From the NCBI RefSeq assembly GCF_004010325.2, contig NZ_SADR02000016.1, positions 81,324-145,323 on the forward strand: a stretch of DNA of 64,000 bases, written 5' to 3'. Of the stretch, positions 1-9,435 are shown piece after piece. This stretch comes from Mesorhizobium sp. M00.F.Ca.ET.216.01.1.1. GTDB taxonomy: Bacteria > Pseudomonadota > Alphaproteobacteria > Rhizobiales > Rhizobiaceae. Position 1 is the first letter of the stretch; each line of letters begins with the position of its first letter. The notes beneath the pieces are model-generated. The model was given only the letters and a program-made list of their open reading frames with translations. It made no database searches and was not told the DNA's origin. The translations under genes and the position numbers were made by a program.

Positions 1-632
1 ATTGTGCCGAGTCTTTTTGTGTCGTTAGGGTAGCCTGATCCATTGAGCGGGTCAGGAATAATGTCCCAGTACGGCGATCAGGAACCTTCTTAAGCCGGTC
101 GCCGACTTCATAAAGGCGACGGGAGCTGCAACGACTTGACTAGGAATGCCCTCCGAGCTTGACGGTGTCGGCCCCGAACGCGCCTTGTTGGCCGTGTGCC
201 AGTCCCTGACCGACAGCGGATTGCGACATGACAGCTTCTCCACAATCGGAGGTAACCGTGGCGAAGTGCCTGCGCGCTAAGCGCCAGGGAAGGCCGGTTA
301 AAGAGCCGGCCCGCTTGCAGGAATCGAACTCATGGATGACTGAGGCCTCGGCATCCTCGATGCCCATTGCTTGGCAGGACGCCATTATGGCGTTTCTGCG
401 TTCTGTCTTATCGCTGTGACATTTGCCGCACAGGATGACTTTAACGACACTCTTTCCCGCGTGAGGTGAGGCGATGCGAGCAGGGTAGAGTGACGCGCGG
501 CAGGGAGGGCAGGAGGCGATGGCAAAGGCTGAACCTCGGTAAGACGGCGCAGACCGTCACGCTCTCTAAAAGAGACTGTTCTTCAAGAGAGTATCGTCAT
601 AATCGATTCGGCGTCGGAAGGCTCGGCCGCCT
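1..632. other. Non-coding or decayed DNA
   Basis: I see no recognisable gene here. Short open frames exist on both strands, but none has a convincing ribosome binding site, domain or extended open frame. It is probably debris from earlier insertions, like the next 1.5 kb. Confidence 0.4.
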
Positions 633-811
633 GAAGGAGGACGATGGCAATGATGCGGTCACGGGATGGATTGCATGATCCACCGGCACCTGCACGGATC
701 ACCTCGCAAAAGTGGCGGGCGGGACCTGGAATCGAGCCGACATTGCGAGATTTTCGCGGCCATGGCGGCTTCGCTGTCTGCTGTCCGCAGGGCGAAGCGC
801 GCATCAGATGG
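633..811 (+). repeat. Diverged repeat, inverted partner at the right end of the window
   Basis: This stretch aligns by eye, at roughly three quarters identity, with the reverse complement of about 63816-64000. Both copies share the block starting CACGGATCACCT and another containing GCTTCGCTGTCTGCTG or its variant. Differences fall often on the third base of one frame, reading about HGSPxKxGG then ESSR then FAAxAASLSAV. That pattern suggests both descend from one coding sequence. The right-hand copy runs into an ABC-ATPase relic, so the parent may have been a transporter ATPase. That identification is inference. Confidence 0.55.
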
Positions 812-1235
812 GTCAGCGGCGGATGCACGCGAACCGCGGGGATGACGAACACGACCTTCGCTGGCTAGGACAGCGGCACCGCGAATCCGATGTTGGAGGC
901 TCTACGCCGCTCGATCTGGCGGAGGCGGCGGTCGATGCGGCCGGCAGAACCCGCGCTACCGTGAGGCGCTGCCATCTCGATATAGGAGCTGTTGACTTGC
1001 AGAACACTGCACTATCTGCGAACGCATCGCGAGGTGCCCGACCCTGTGACCCGCTTCCGCGCGAGGCCGCGCTGGTCTTGACCAGGCGCAGTTCGACGCA
1101 GGGCGGCTAGCGCCGGCCGATGTCCTAATGTCGGGGCGCCAGCAAAGAAATGTCGCATAGCGGTGGGGACGGCTACAACGAGAGCGCCCGATCGGGCGTC
1201 AGCTGGTCGGGATTGCCAGCCCGATCGGGTGCCGT
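812..1235. other. Unassigned decayed DNA
   Basis: A frame stays open on the plus strand to about 1110, but its product matches nothing I recognise and its start is unsupported. No other structure was seen. Confidence 0.35.
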
Positions 1236-2038
1236 TCAGTCAGGCATCCCTCGGCTTAGACTAGAGAGCCGCCGCTCAGAACTAGATCGTTGGCCGGCGT
1301 CGGCCGCAGCGGGATCACGATACTCGCTCAGCATCGTGACGACATCAGCGCTACGATTCTTGTCACTCTCCGTCAGCCGCAGATCGACCTCGACGAATGC
1401 CCGCCCGACCTCCGGTCCGGGCGCCTCAGTGGGCGCTTGCTCAAGCCGGGTGGAACCAGGCGGCCTGCCGTGTTTGCGACCGCGTTTCACATAATCGTTG
1501 CTCTCAGCGCCATCAGGGACGACCGGGCCTGACATCGCCGGCGCAATGCCGGACTCGAATACCATTCGATCATGGAGAGCGACCGCTCGATGCGGCCGAG
1601 TTCCCGAAGAGCTTTGGCCAGTTGGCTTTCCTTCGGTGATGCCGAGAGCTTCTCCACGGTCGTCGAGGGCACAACCGCACCGGTGTTGATCGATGCCGCC
1701 CAGATGAAGGTCGATTTCCAGCTTGCGCAGGAAGGCAATCCGTTCGGTCAGCCCGACCAGGTTTGACGTACCAGGCGCATCCGGCGCCGATCGCAGCCAA
1801 TGAAAGCGTGTCTGGCCAATGGTCGGGGTCGCGGCGTTGAATTTCGGCTTTGACCGATATCCAACCCACGCCGACCGTTTACAAGAGCTCGGGCGAATTC
1901 GTAGACGTGGTGACAAAGCTCTGGGACAGTTGGGAGGATGATGCGCTCATCGCGAACCCGGAGGCGCCGGTCTGCCAGACTATTGGTCGTAGGGAACCGG
2001 CCCACGCTCTCAGTTAAATCAGGAGAAACATGATCCAA
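1236..2038 (-). pseudogene. tnpA: Tn3-family transposase relic (TnpA N-terminal third)
   Basis: Pieces of a Tn3-type transposase can be read in three different minus frames. One contains TRFHWLRSAPDAPG and GLTERIAFLRKL, typical of the region before the catalytic domain. Another contains SASPKESQLAKALRELGRIE and MIEWYSSPALRRRCQA, typical of the stretch leading to the conserved GLNKGE motif, which is absent. The catalytic DDE part is missing, so it cannot transpose. Frameshifts near 1740 and 1870 and loss of the C-terminal two thirds mark it as old debris. Confidence 0.6.
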
Positions 2039-2190
2039 AAACCGAAGCTTCGGGAGCTCAGTTCCTGCCCCGCTTAGTGCCTATTTGTGTGCGCTATTCT
2101 GCCATACGCCTAATGAGATTGTCCCTCCTGATGACCGTCCCTAACTTGGCTGTGATCCAAGCCAAAAGCTAGCAGGCAACGGGAGTGACC

Positions 2191-3615
2191 ATGAAGAACA
2201 TTATGAGTGTCGGTGGGGACGGTGGCGATGGTAGACTGGTCATCGTGTCAAACAGGGTTGCGCTGCCCGACGAGCACGGGTCACTGCCCCCGGGCGGAAT
2301 GGCCATTGCGCTGAACGCAGCGCTCCAGCAACGGGGCGGCCTTTGGATGGGCTGGTCGGGGAAGGTGAAAACCGAGAAGAACCAGGTGTCACCGACGATG
2401 CAGGAGGCCAACGGCATCACCTATGCCCTTGCCGATCTCTCGCAGAAGGATCTGGACGAATATTACTACGGCTTCGCCAATAGGGTTCTTTGGCCGGTCT
2501 TCCACTGCCGTGTCGACCTCGCCGAATACAACGACGCGAGAAAGTCAGGATACTACCGCGTCAACCGACTCTTCGCAGAGTCTTTGATGCCGCTCCACCG
2601 CGAGGACGACGTCATATGGGTGCAGGATTATCACCTGATCCCTCTAGGGAAAGAACTACGCGAGCGCGGCTGCCGCAACCGGATCGGCTTTTTCCTGCAC
2701 ATACCCTGGCCGCCGGCGGACATCCTCGCCACCGTGCCGCTCTGCGAACAATTACTGGAAGCGCTTTCGTTCTATGACCTTGTCGGCTTTCAAACCGACG
2801 ACGATCTTGACAACTTCGCCGAATGTCTACGCCGCCGAAACTTAGGGCGTCTTATGAAAGACCGTAGCTGCCTAGTCAAAGGGCGGGAGTTTCGCTGCGG
2901 GGTTTTTCCAATCGGTATCGACACGGCCAAGTTCGAGAGCCTCGCAGATCTAGCGACGCGCGACGGGGATCTGCAGGAAGTTTACAAGAGGACTGCTGGC
3001 TGTGACGTCGCCATTGGTGTCGACCGATTGGATTATTCCAAGGGCATCGATCAGCGCATCGTGGCGTTTCGGCATTTCCTTGATCGTAACAGCCATCGCG
3101 TCCGCAAGACGCTACTGCTGCAGATTACCCCGAAATCCCGCGGGGAAATACCGGCCTATCTGGCGCTGCAAAAGCACATTGCCGAACTGGTGGGAAGTGT
3201 AAATGGGGAACTCGGAACCATCGATTGGGTACCAGTACACTACACCAATCGTTCCCATGGCCCGCTGCAATTGGCCGGCCTCTACCGACTGGCACGCGTT
3301 GGTCTAGTGACGCCGCTCCGCGACGGCATGAATCTGGTGGCGAAGGAATACGTGGCTGCGCAAGACCCAAGCAATCCGGGCGTCCTCGTGCTCTCGCAAT
3401 TTGCCGGCACCGCTGGCAAGTTGGAGGGAGCGGTGCTTGTCAATCCCTATGACCCAGAGGCTGTGGCGGCCTCCACGGAAAAGGCATTTCGCATGTCGCC
3501 AGAGGAACGGAAAGACCGTTGGAGCGCAATGAAGAACAGTCTCAACGGCCACGATGTCTATCGATGGTGCCACGGCTTTCTCGCCAAGCTCGAGGCGGCG
3601 GACTTGCCAGTATGA
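2191..3615 (+). CDS. otsA: Alpha,alpha-trehalose-phosphate synthase (UDP-forming)
   Basis: A glycosyltransferase family 20 protein of 474 residues, about the usual bacterial OtsA length. It makes trehalose 6-phosphate from UDP-glucose and glucose 6-phosphate in the cytoplasm. The start of the protein carries VSNRVA and PPGG, the middle has VQDYHLIPLG and FFLHIPWPP, then IGVDRLDYSKGI and later PLRDGMNLVAKEYVAAQ, all family signatures. The ATG at 2191 follows GGGAG at 2181-2185; an in-frame GTG at 2185 overlaps that site and is less likely. No otsB phosphatase lies beside it. In rhizobia trehalose is an osmoprotectant and matters for bacteroid and desiccation survival. The gene looks intact. 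Confidence 0.93.
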   Translation: MKNIMSVGGDGGDGRLVIVSNRVALPDEHGSLPPGGMAIALNAALQQRGGLWMGWSGKVKTEKNQVSPTMQEANGITYALADLSQKDLDEYYYGFANRVLWPVFHCRVDLAEYNDARKSGYYRVNRLFAESLMPLHREDDVIWVQDYHLIPLGKELRERGCRNRIGFFLHIPWPPADILATVPLCEQLLEALSFYDLVGFQTDDDLDNFAECLRRRNLGRLMKDRSCLVKGREFRCGVFPIGIDTAKFESLADLATRDGDLQEVYKRTAGCDVAIGVDRLDYSKGIDQRIVAFRHFLDRNSHRVRKTLLLQITPKSRGEIPAYLALQKHIAELVGSVNGELGTIDWVPVHYTNRSHGPLQLAGLYRLARVGLVTPLRDGMNLVAKEYVAAQDPSNPGVLVLSQFAGTAGKLEGAVLVNPYDPEAVAASTEKAFRMSPEERKDRWSAMKNSLNGHDVYRWCHGFLAKLEAADLPV

Positions 3616-4005
3616 GGCTGATCGCGACCAAGTGAATCAGGGCAGCATTCCGGCCTCGCCGAGGCGTGGTTAATGTGCTGTGGTAACCCCGATGGCGATG
3701 ACCGCAGGCCAACTACCCAGTTGGGTTGTAGCCGATTGTGCTGGCATGGGAGCGAAGAACTCGCTGCTGCGGCCACTCATCAAACTAGTTGAGCCGATCC
3801 GCAATAAGGGCTCTCGTCGCCGGATCCGTCGGTGTCGAGCATTCGACTGTCATCGCTTCGCTGATCGAGACCCCGTGTATTGAATATGTCGACCAACCCG
3901 GTTGGCGACATTGCTGATGTGCTAAGCAGCATCGACCTACACCGCACGCCAGATCTCAAGACGTTAGCTTGAGCACATTCCATATTAAAACAAGAGGAAA
4001 AAGAC
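3616..4005. other. Intergenic region before the LysR gene
   Basis: No gene was identified in these 390 bases. Small frames on both strands look random. The last 30 bases supply an AT-rich leader and a strong AGAGGA ribosome binding site for the LysR gene. Confidence 0.4.
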
Positions 4006-5055
4006 ATGGGTGAGCTCTCTTGCAGTCGGCAGATTTCTTCAAACACGCGTGAGCGGCCACGACTGATTGTCGAGGGCGCTCGCGCCCCACGGCAACAGCA
4101 AATGCTGGCATCCATTGACCTGAATTTACTGTTGTCTCTTGAGGCGCTGCTGGAGCACCGCAACGTCACGCATGCGGCTCGGCACGTGCGCTTGAGCCAA
4201 CCGTCGATGAGCCGAGCGTTGACAAGGCTGCGTGGCATTTTCAATGACGATCTTTTGGTTTGCGGCTCGAGCGGCTTGGTCCCGACGCCGCAGGCCGAAC
4301 GGTTGGCCCGAATGCTGCCGCCGGTATTGGATGCGCTCTGCGGGATGGTGAACCGCCAGGGGGAATGGCGATCAAAGACGATAATGGCGATACCCGACCA
4401 TCAAGCCCTGATCTTGCTGCCGCCTCTCCTACCCCTGCTGCGCGAGCACGCGCCCAATCTCGACATCGTCACCGGCTCGTTTCTAACCGGCGCGCTCCGG
4501 CGGCTTGAGCAAGGCGAGATCGATCTGGCCGTTGGGCAGACCGGTGGCACTCCACCGGGCTTCTTTCGGCGCAGGCTCTATACTGACCGCTTCGCCTGCC
4601 TGCTACGTTGCGACCACCCAGCCCTGGCGCAGGAATGGACGATCGAGGCCTTCGCTGCCCTGCGCCACGCTGCCATTGGCTCGGATTCTAAGGGCGGCTT
4701 CGGACGGGTGCATGACGATCTGGCAAATTTACACCTCCAAGATCGCGATCCGGTGCTGGTTTCCAACCTCCTGACGGCCGCTGTAGCCATCGCGGCGACC
4801 GATCTGGTGCTGATTGTACCACACCGCGTGGCGACACGGATCGCCGCCCTGCTCCCCCTAGCGATTGTCGATCCGCCGGTGGAACTGTCGCCTTACGAGG
4901 TTGGGCTGATTTGGCACGAGCGTTGCCATCGCGACCCAGAGCATCACTGGCTGCGCCACAAGATTGCCGCCGCAGCGGCGGCGGGAACAGAGCTGGCGCA
5001 TCCATCGAAAATGAGAGGGCAAACGGCTGATGCTTCGCCAAGGGAAGAAGCGTGA
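4006..5055 (+). CDS. LysR-family transcriptional regulator
   Basis: A 349-residue regulator. The winged helix-turn-helix begins at about residue 33 with LASIDLNLLLSLEALLEHRN and continues through HAARHVRLSQPSMSRALTRL; the rest is the effector-binding domain. The start at 4006 has AGAGGA eight bases upstream. A second ATG at 4102 would give the usual LysR length of 317 residues but has a poor binding site, so an unusual 32-residue extension is possible. The helix-turn-helix and the early SLEALLEHRNVTHAA segment belong to the NodD/NahR-like branch, but I cannot tell it apart from other members. No nod box was found nearby. Its target is unknown; the AraC regulator downstream is a candidate. Confidence 0.85.
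   Translation: MGELSCSRQISSNTRERPRLIVEGARAPRQQQMLASIDLNLLLSLEALLEHRNVTHAARHVRLSQPSMSRALTRLRGIFNDDLLVCGSSGLVPTPQAERLARMLPPVLDALCGMVNRQGEWRSKTIMAIPDHQALILLPPLLPLLREHAPNLDIVTGSFLTGALRRLEQGEIDLAVGQTGGTPPGFFRRRLYTDRFACLLRCDHPALAQEWTIEAFAALRHAAIGSDSKGGFGRVHDDLANLHLQDRDPVLVSNLLTAAVAIAATDLVLIVPHRVATRIAALLPLAIVDPPVELSPYEVGLIWHERCHRDPEHHWLRHKIAAAAAAGTELAHPSKMRGQTADASPREEA
4911..4927 (+). promoter_or_regulatory. Sigma-54 -24/-12 look-alike inside the LysR gene
   Basis: TTGGCACGAGCGTTGCC matches the sigma-54 consensus YTGGCACGRNNNTTGCW at every fixed position except the last. It lies in the 3' coding part of the LysR gene and points toward the AraC gene about 220 bases on. No TGT-N10-ACA site was found just upstream. 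It may be a coincidence of coding sequence (codons for WHERC). Confidence 0.25.
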
Positions 5056-5148
5056 TGCGATCGAAGTCTGGCACTATCTTCAGGACCGAGCCAGTTCATT
5101 ACCCCCTAGTCCATCGGGACGCGATGCTGGTTCCGCTGTCCCAACTCA

Positions 5149-6036
5149 GTGAAACCGACGCGCGCTGACTTCGAGCGAGCATCTGCTGTGAAGAAGGCAT
5201 TCACACTTACAGCCAACTACACAAACCAAGACCCACCTTCTTCGACCGCCGTTCGGCCGCGTCAAGGCTTTCGCAGGCCATGTTCTCAGGGTGTTACCGA
5301 GGTGCATGCATCGATTCTGGCCGCGTATCTTGGCCCGGACCCTTTGGCAGGTAAGTGTTTGGCACAAATTGCGAGTTCTCGGATCTTCGGCAATCTGCCC
5401 AACGAAGTGCGGCAGATCGATATCCTTGAGCACCGTTTGTTGCGGCCGGGGCGCTGCGCGCAAATCGTCATCATCCATTCCCGCGAATGGGAGCAACATG
5501 GGTACGGTCATGCGAAGCTCTCTTCCGGACTGGTGCAACTAGCCCTGGTTTCCGAAGACAGGCTGGACCGAGAGGCGGTTTTCTCCGACGGGTATTCCGA
5601 TTACCTGTTGTGGCCACTGATCGAGCAGGAAGTTGTGAGCAGACTAACCGCCTGCGTCGCTCAGATCGCGCGGCGTTCTGCACCGCTATTCTTCTCAGCC
5701 GACCCCTTCGTTCAGAAGGCGTGCGATCTGCTGGCACAGCGAGTCGATCAGCAGATCGCCCTCAGCGAACTGGCGCGCATAGCCGGGACCAACAAGACAA
5801 CGCTCGTCAACCGCTTCGAGGCTGCCTTTGGCTGCGGGCCTATGACCTGGTTACGGCACTACCGGATGATGGAGGCTGCCGCCCGCTTGCGAAGCGGGCA
5901 TGAAAGCGTGGCCGAGGTCGCTGAATCCTTAGGCTACGAAAACAGCAACAATTTCTCCACGGCGTTCAAGGCGATCCATGGGCTCTCGCCGCTGCGCTAT
6001 CGCAAAATGGCGGCGCGCAGAGAAAGGTCTGCCTGA
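5149..6036 (+). CDS. AraC/XylS-family transcriptional regulator
   Basis: A 295-residue protein whose last 100 residues are an AraC-type double helix-turn-helix: IALSELARIAGTNKTTLVNR for the first helix pair and VAEVAESLGYENSNNFSTAF for the second, followed by GLSPLRYRK. The N-terminal half is a ligand-binding or dimerisation region with no family I can name. The listed start is a GTG at 5149; another GTG at 5188 is possible, and neither has a strong ribosome binding site. It follows the LysR gene on the same strand with a 93-base gap. Target unknown. Confidence 0.8.
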   Translation: MKPTRADFERASAVKKAFTLTANYTNQDPPSSTAVRPRQGFRRPCSQGVTEVHASILAAYLGPDPLAGKCLAQIASSRIFGNLPNEVRQIDILEHRLLRPGRCAQIVIIHSREWEQHGYGHAKLSSGLVQLALVSEDRLDREAVFSDGYSDYLLWPLIEQEVVSRLTACVAQIARRSAPLFFSADPFVQKACDLLAQRVDQQIALSELARIAGTNKTTLVNRFEAAFGCGPMTWLRHYRMMEAAARLRSGHESVAEVAESLGYENSNNFSTAFKAIHGLSPLRYRKMAARRERSA

Positions 6037-6423
6037 CGCAAAGGTGGGGATCGGAAGAAACTGGTATACAGCCAGTGAAGACACGCAAAGATCACCTGAT
6101 ACTCAAGCGTTTACGCACTCCAGGCACTTTGCGGCTTTTACAGCAACGCTCAGAAAAGGCGGCGGCCCCGATTACAAAAACTTCCAGGAGATCGTGGATA
6201 AGAACGCCACCGAGCAGTTTATGAATGCCAAGAACTTCTTTAACGGCGGCTCGACCCCGCAACAAGACATCACGCCCCAGGTCTGATCCTAATGATTGGT
6301 CTCGAAAGCAGCAGCGCACCAACCGACGGTGTCAATTCGAAGAAACCTCGCCAGCGTCATAGATCAGGTCCGGCTGACAGCGGTGCCGACGAACTCCGGC
6401 CCCGCTTCTATAAGAAAGCAACT
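6037..6423 (+). other. Gap containing an orphan open tail
   Basis: From about 6100 to 6286 one plus frame reads like the true end of a protein (FTHSRHFAAFTATLRKGGG, then EQFMNAKNFFNGG, then ITPQV and a stop), but no start or upstream part is present because the frame runs back into the AraC gene. It may be a truncated gene tail. I do not recognise the family. Confidence 0.3.
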
Positions 6424-6996
6424 ATGAACCCCATCGCAGAAACAACTGCGGGCCTCTTCCTGGTAATCGGCGCCCAGAGCAGCGGCCCCCTCGAAGCGGA
6501 GAGGATTTGCTCAGGCTTGATCCAGAAACTGTCCGAAGGCTCAATTCTGAACTTGGATCCTAGTATGTGGCAGAATGCCATGCAAATGGTGCCGAACCAG
6601 GTGGACGCCGCCACGGCTTCGAAGACCCTGAACCGCACGATGGCCGTTGCGGATTTGCCAAGTACCCTTGCGTCAATTTGCGCCGATGCTGCCGACGGCG
6701 ACAAAGCAGGCGTCGATCTGGCGAAGCCCATCAGTGTCTATCTGAGCAGATACGGCGAACCGACTGCATTCAATTGCTTCATCCTGGATCAATCCGACTC
6801 CGCGAAAATCTATTTGTCTTTAACCTGCCTTGCCGTTTTCGATGGCGGGAGCCCTGGCATTTTCGCCGTCACCTCAACATTGCTGAAAGCGAGCCTGAAT
6901 CTGTCAAGCAAGGATACGCAGTCCACTATCGCGCAGGTTTTCGGCCGCTTCGGCCCGCCGAGCGACTCACCTTATTACCTGCGCGTCTTGCCCTGA
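6424..6996 (+). CDS. Hypothetical protein, 190 residues
   Basis: I do not recognise this protein. From the ATG at 6424 it is 190 residues, with the sequence starting MNPIAETTAGLFLVIGAQSS; an in-frame ATG at 6292 would add 44 low-complexity, basic residues and seems less likely. The composition is balanced, with several hydrophobic stretches but no clear signal peptide or membrane helix. The open frame and normal codon use suggest a real gene. It sits 54 bases before the DUF1906-like gene on the same strand, so the two may be cotranscribed. Confidence 0.5.
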   Translation: MNPIAETTAGLFLVIGAQSSGPLEAERICSGLIQKLSEGSILNLDPSMWQNAMQMVPNQVDAATASKTLNRTMAVADLPSTLASICADAADGDKAGVDLAKPISVYLSRYGEPTAFNCFILDQSDSAKIYLSLTCLAVFDGGSPGIFAVTSTLLKASLNLSSKDTQSTIAQVFGRFGPPSDSPYYLRVLP

Positions 6997-7050
6997 TCCG
7001 TATGCCTGACTTTACGTTCAGCCAGAAGGAGCAGCACGCTCGTTGAGTAT

Positions 7051-7806
7051 GTGAATACCGCACATTGTGGAGCGAAGTCGGTGGTGCGCTTTGTAGCGGG
7101 AAAGCCCATGCCCTATCATGAAGACTTCGCGAAGGCGGACGGATGGTCCGCAGCGGATGTCAGCGTCCGTCTCAACAATGCGGCAGCCCGGAAATTTCTC
7201 ACTTTCTTGCGAAGATCGGGGGTGACCACGGTCATTAGGTATTACGCGAGTTCCGCGAGGCCAAAAACCATCACACCAGTGGAGGCCAAACTACTATTTG
7301 GGCACGGTTTCGGAATTCTACCGATTTTCCAGGACAGCAGCCGCCATATTTCCAATTTCTCGAGCTCGATCGGTACTGCAAATGCAAAGAGTGCTATGGG
7401 GTTCGCAAAGCGCGTCGGCCAGCCGAAAGATAGAGGCAGTACGATTTTTTTCGCCGTCGATTTGGACTATCCGGCTACGCAGATCGACGGCCCCATCCTC
7501 GCCTACTTCCACGCGATTAAACAGGAGATCAACGGCACTTTCGTAATCGGCGCGTATGGTAGCGGTGCCGTGCTCTCAAAATTATTGGCGGAGGGACTGA
7601 TCACGGTTCCATGGATATCTATGTCGCCACTGTTTCTTGGAACCGAGCAGTTCTTTTATTCCAACCGATGGTCGATGCGGCAGGTACCCCCAGAGGTTGC
7701 CCATGGCTCCTCTGGGGTGGGCTATGATCGCAATATCGTTCGGGTTCCTCGGAGGGAGATCGGGGCCTTCCAAGTTGATGAGTCGGGCGAAGGCTCGCGG
7801 GCCTAG
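7051..7806 (+). CDS. DUF1906 (Rv2525c-like glycoside-hydrolase-like) domain protein
   Basis: A 251-residue protein that resembles the DUF1906 family, a TIM-barrel fold related to glycoside hydrolases and often linked to cell-wall or secreted functions. Supporting pieces are VTTVIRYYASS near residue 60, ILPIFQDSS near residue 90, STIFFAVDLDY with its acidic residues near residue 130, GTFVIGAYGSG near residue 165, and YDRNIV near the end, in the expected order. The start is a GTG at 7051; an AGAAGGAG sequence at 7024-7031 is rather far away, so the true start could be the ATG at about 7111. No secretion signal is visible. The substrate is unknown. Confidence 0.6.
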   Translation: MNTAHCGAKSVVRFVAGKPMPYHEDFAKADGWSAADVSVRLNNAAARKFLTFLRRSGVTTVIRYYASSARPKTITPVEAKLLFGHGFGILPIFQDSSRHISNFSSSIGTANAKSAMGFAKRVGQPKDRGSTIFFAVDLDYPATQIDGPILAYFHAIKQEINGTFVIGAYGSGAVLSKLLAEGLITVPWISMSPLFLGTEQFFYSNRWSMRQVPPEVAHGSSGVGYDRNIVRVPRREIGAFQVDESGEGSRA

Positions 7807-8080
7807 ATGGCGAGGGACGCCGGCTCGTAGACGCGGCAAGCTGAAAAAGTTGTCGAATTTTATGTTCGTAGAGGTCTCCGAAGTCAACTGCCGGACCGGT
7901 GTCGTGTCTTTTCCTCGAACCGGCGAGCGTAAAGCAGATGGTCCGCGAAGTTGCTTCGGGACCAACGACATCGCCGGCTATTTGCTTGGGTGTTCATTCA
8001 TTTCCCCTCGGACCTCGTCCCATGTCGGCGAGGATGCCGAGCGAGCGCTGCGGCGACTGCGTTTTCCACCGCTTGTTCCA

Positions 8081-9435
8081 TTAGTCCCACGGAGATTGCT
8101 TCCAAACTTCATGGACGGCATCCACGAGCGCTGCGGCTAAATCTTGGATATCGGTCTCGCTCATCGGGGTCGACAGCGCGCCAGAGCAATTCGGCGTCAT
8201 CAGAAAACCCCGTTCCAGCATTGCACGGTGCACCTTTGCCAGCGCAGCCTTCTGCAAGACGCTTGGGAACGAGGTCCGGTAGTTTCGGACAACTTCAGCC
8301 TTCAGGTGGAGCCGAAAGAGGGAGCTCATGCCGGTAACTTGCGCGGGGAGTTCGCGCCTTCTGAGTTGCTCGGTGTCTTCACTGCGAAGCGTGTCGCCCA
8401 TCTGGTTAAGGCGGGCCACGGCATCCTTCGTGTATGATTGCAGTGCCGCCAGCCCAGCTGTCATGCTGAGCGGGTTGGCGCTGAACGTGCCGCCGTGGGA
8501 GACGGCTGGTTTACCCTTGGTGTGATCGAAGACCGCCATGTGCGACGCAGGCCCCGCTACGGCCGCAACGGGCAAACCTCCGCCGATGATCTTGCCCAAA
8601 GCGACCAGATCAGGCTCAAAGCCGAAGACGTCATGGGCTCCGCGGAAACCGACGCGGTATGAAACGACCTCGTCAACCACAAGCAGGATACCGTAGCGGT
8701 TACAGCAATCCTGGATCACATCCCGCAAATCCACCTCTATCGGAACCATGCCCACGCGGGAAGCAACTGGATCGAGAAGAATCGCGGCGAGACGCTCATG
8801 GTGTTTACGGATGAGCTCTCTGCACGACTTGGGCTCGTTGTAAGGAAGGACAAGGACATCCGCGGCGGTGGAGGCGGAAGTTCCACTGGCATAGAGCACA
8901 CTGCTAGGCGACGAATCGCCCCAGTTATTTGGTGCAGAATCAAGGCTCACTTCCACATAATCATAGGCGCCGTGATATGCGCCCTCGAACTTGGCATTCA
9001 TCGGGCGCCCTGCAATAGCGCGAGCGGCCTTGACAGCGAACATAACAGCCTCGGTGCCGGAGCTCGTAAAGCGGACTTGCTGAAGCTTCGGCGAATGCGT
9101 CGTGATTGCTTCCGCAAGCCTGGTCTCGCTGGTGGTCAGAAGCCCGAATGCGGTGCCGTCGTCCAGGACCTTGTGCAGCGCCTCGATCACCGGCGGAATG
9201 GCATGGCCGTGAACGAGCGAGAAGAAATTGTTTTCGCAGTCGAAGACCTTCCTGCCGTCCGCGTCGGTGATCCAGCAACCCGCACTGACACAGCATAGGG
9301 CGGGTGTGGAGCGAAGAAAGGCGCAGCACGCATGCTTCCGCCTGGCGTGATCTTTAGCGACCGTTGAAACTCGTCGCGAGATCTCGGTCCAACGACCTCT
9401 CCCCGGTTGTGGCCTAGTCTTGAAATGCGCTGCAT
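8081..9435 (-). pseudogene. Class III aminotransferase, glutamate-1-semialdehyde aminomutase-like, one frameshift
   Basis: The coding sequence reads from an ATG at 9435 (MQRISRLGHNRG) to AVSVR near 9280, then continues in a different frame with GCWITDADGRKVFDCENNFF to the stop at 8081. The total would be about 450 residues. The second part has the PLP-binding lysine in ALGKIIGGGLPVAAV, FTSSGTEAVMFAVKAAR, and VDEVVSYRVGFRG. Only this one frameshift separates it from an intact gene, so a sequencing error must be excluded. If functional it would move or exchange an amino group on a small substrate; its isolation from heme genes argues against a role in tetrapyrrole synthesis. Confidence 0.75.

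Noticed and set aside
300..335. Possible tRNA T-arm (minus strand GAGTTCGATTCCTGC)
   Set aside because: The arm does not form a five-base stem and no acceptor, D or anticodon arms can be drawn around it.
690..750. Possible tRNA-like end in the repeat (CTCGATTCC on the minus strand)
   Set aside because: No cloverleaf; substitution pattern between the two repeat copies suggests coding sequence.
5355..5372. TTTGGCACAAATTGC resembling a sigma-54 promoter
   Set aside because: The spacing between the -24 and -12 elements is two bases too short.
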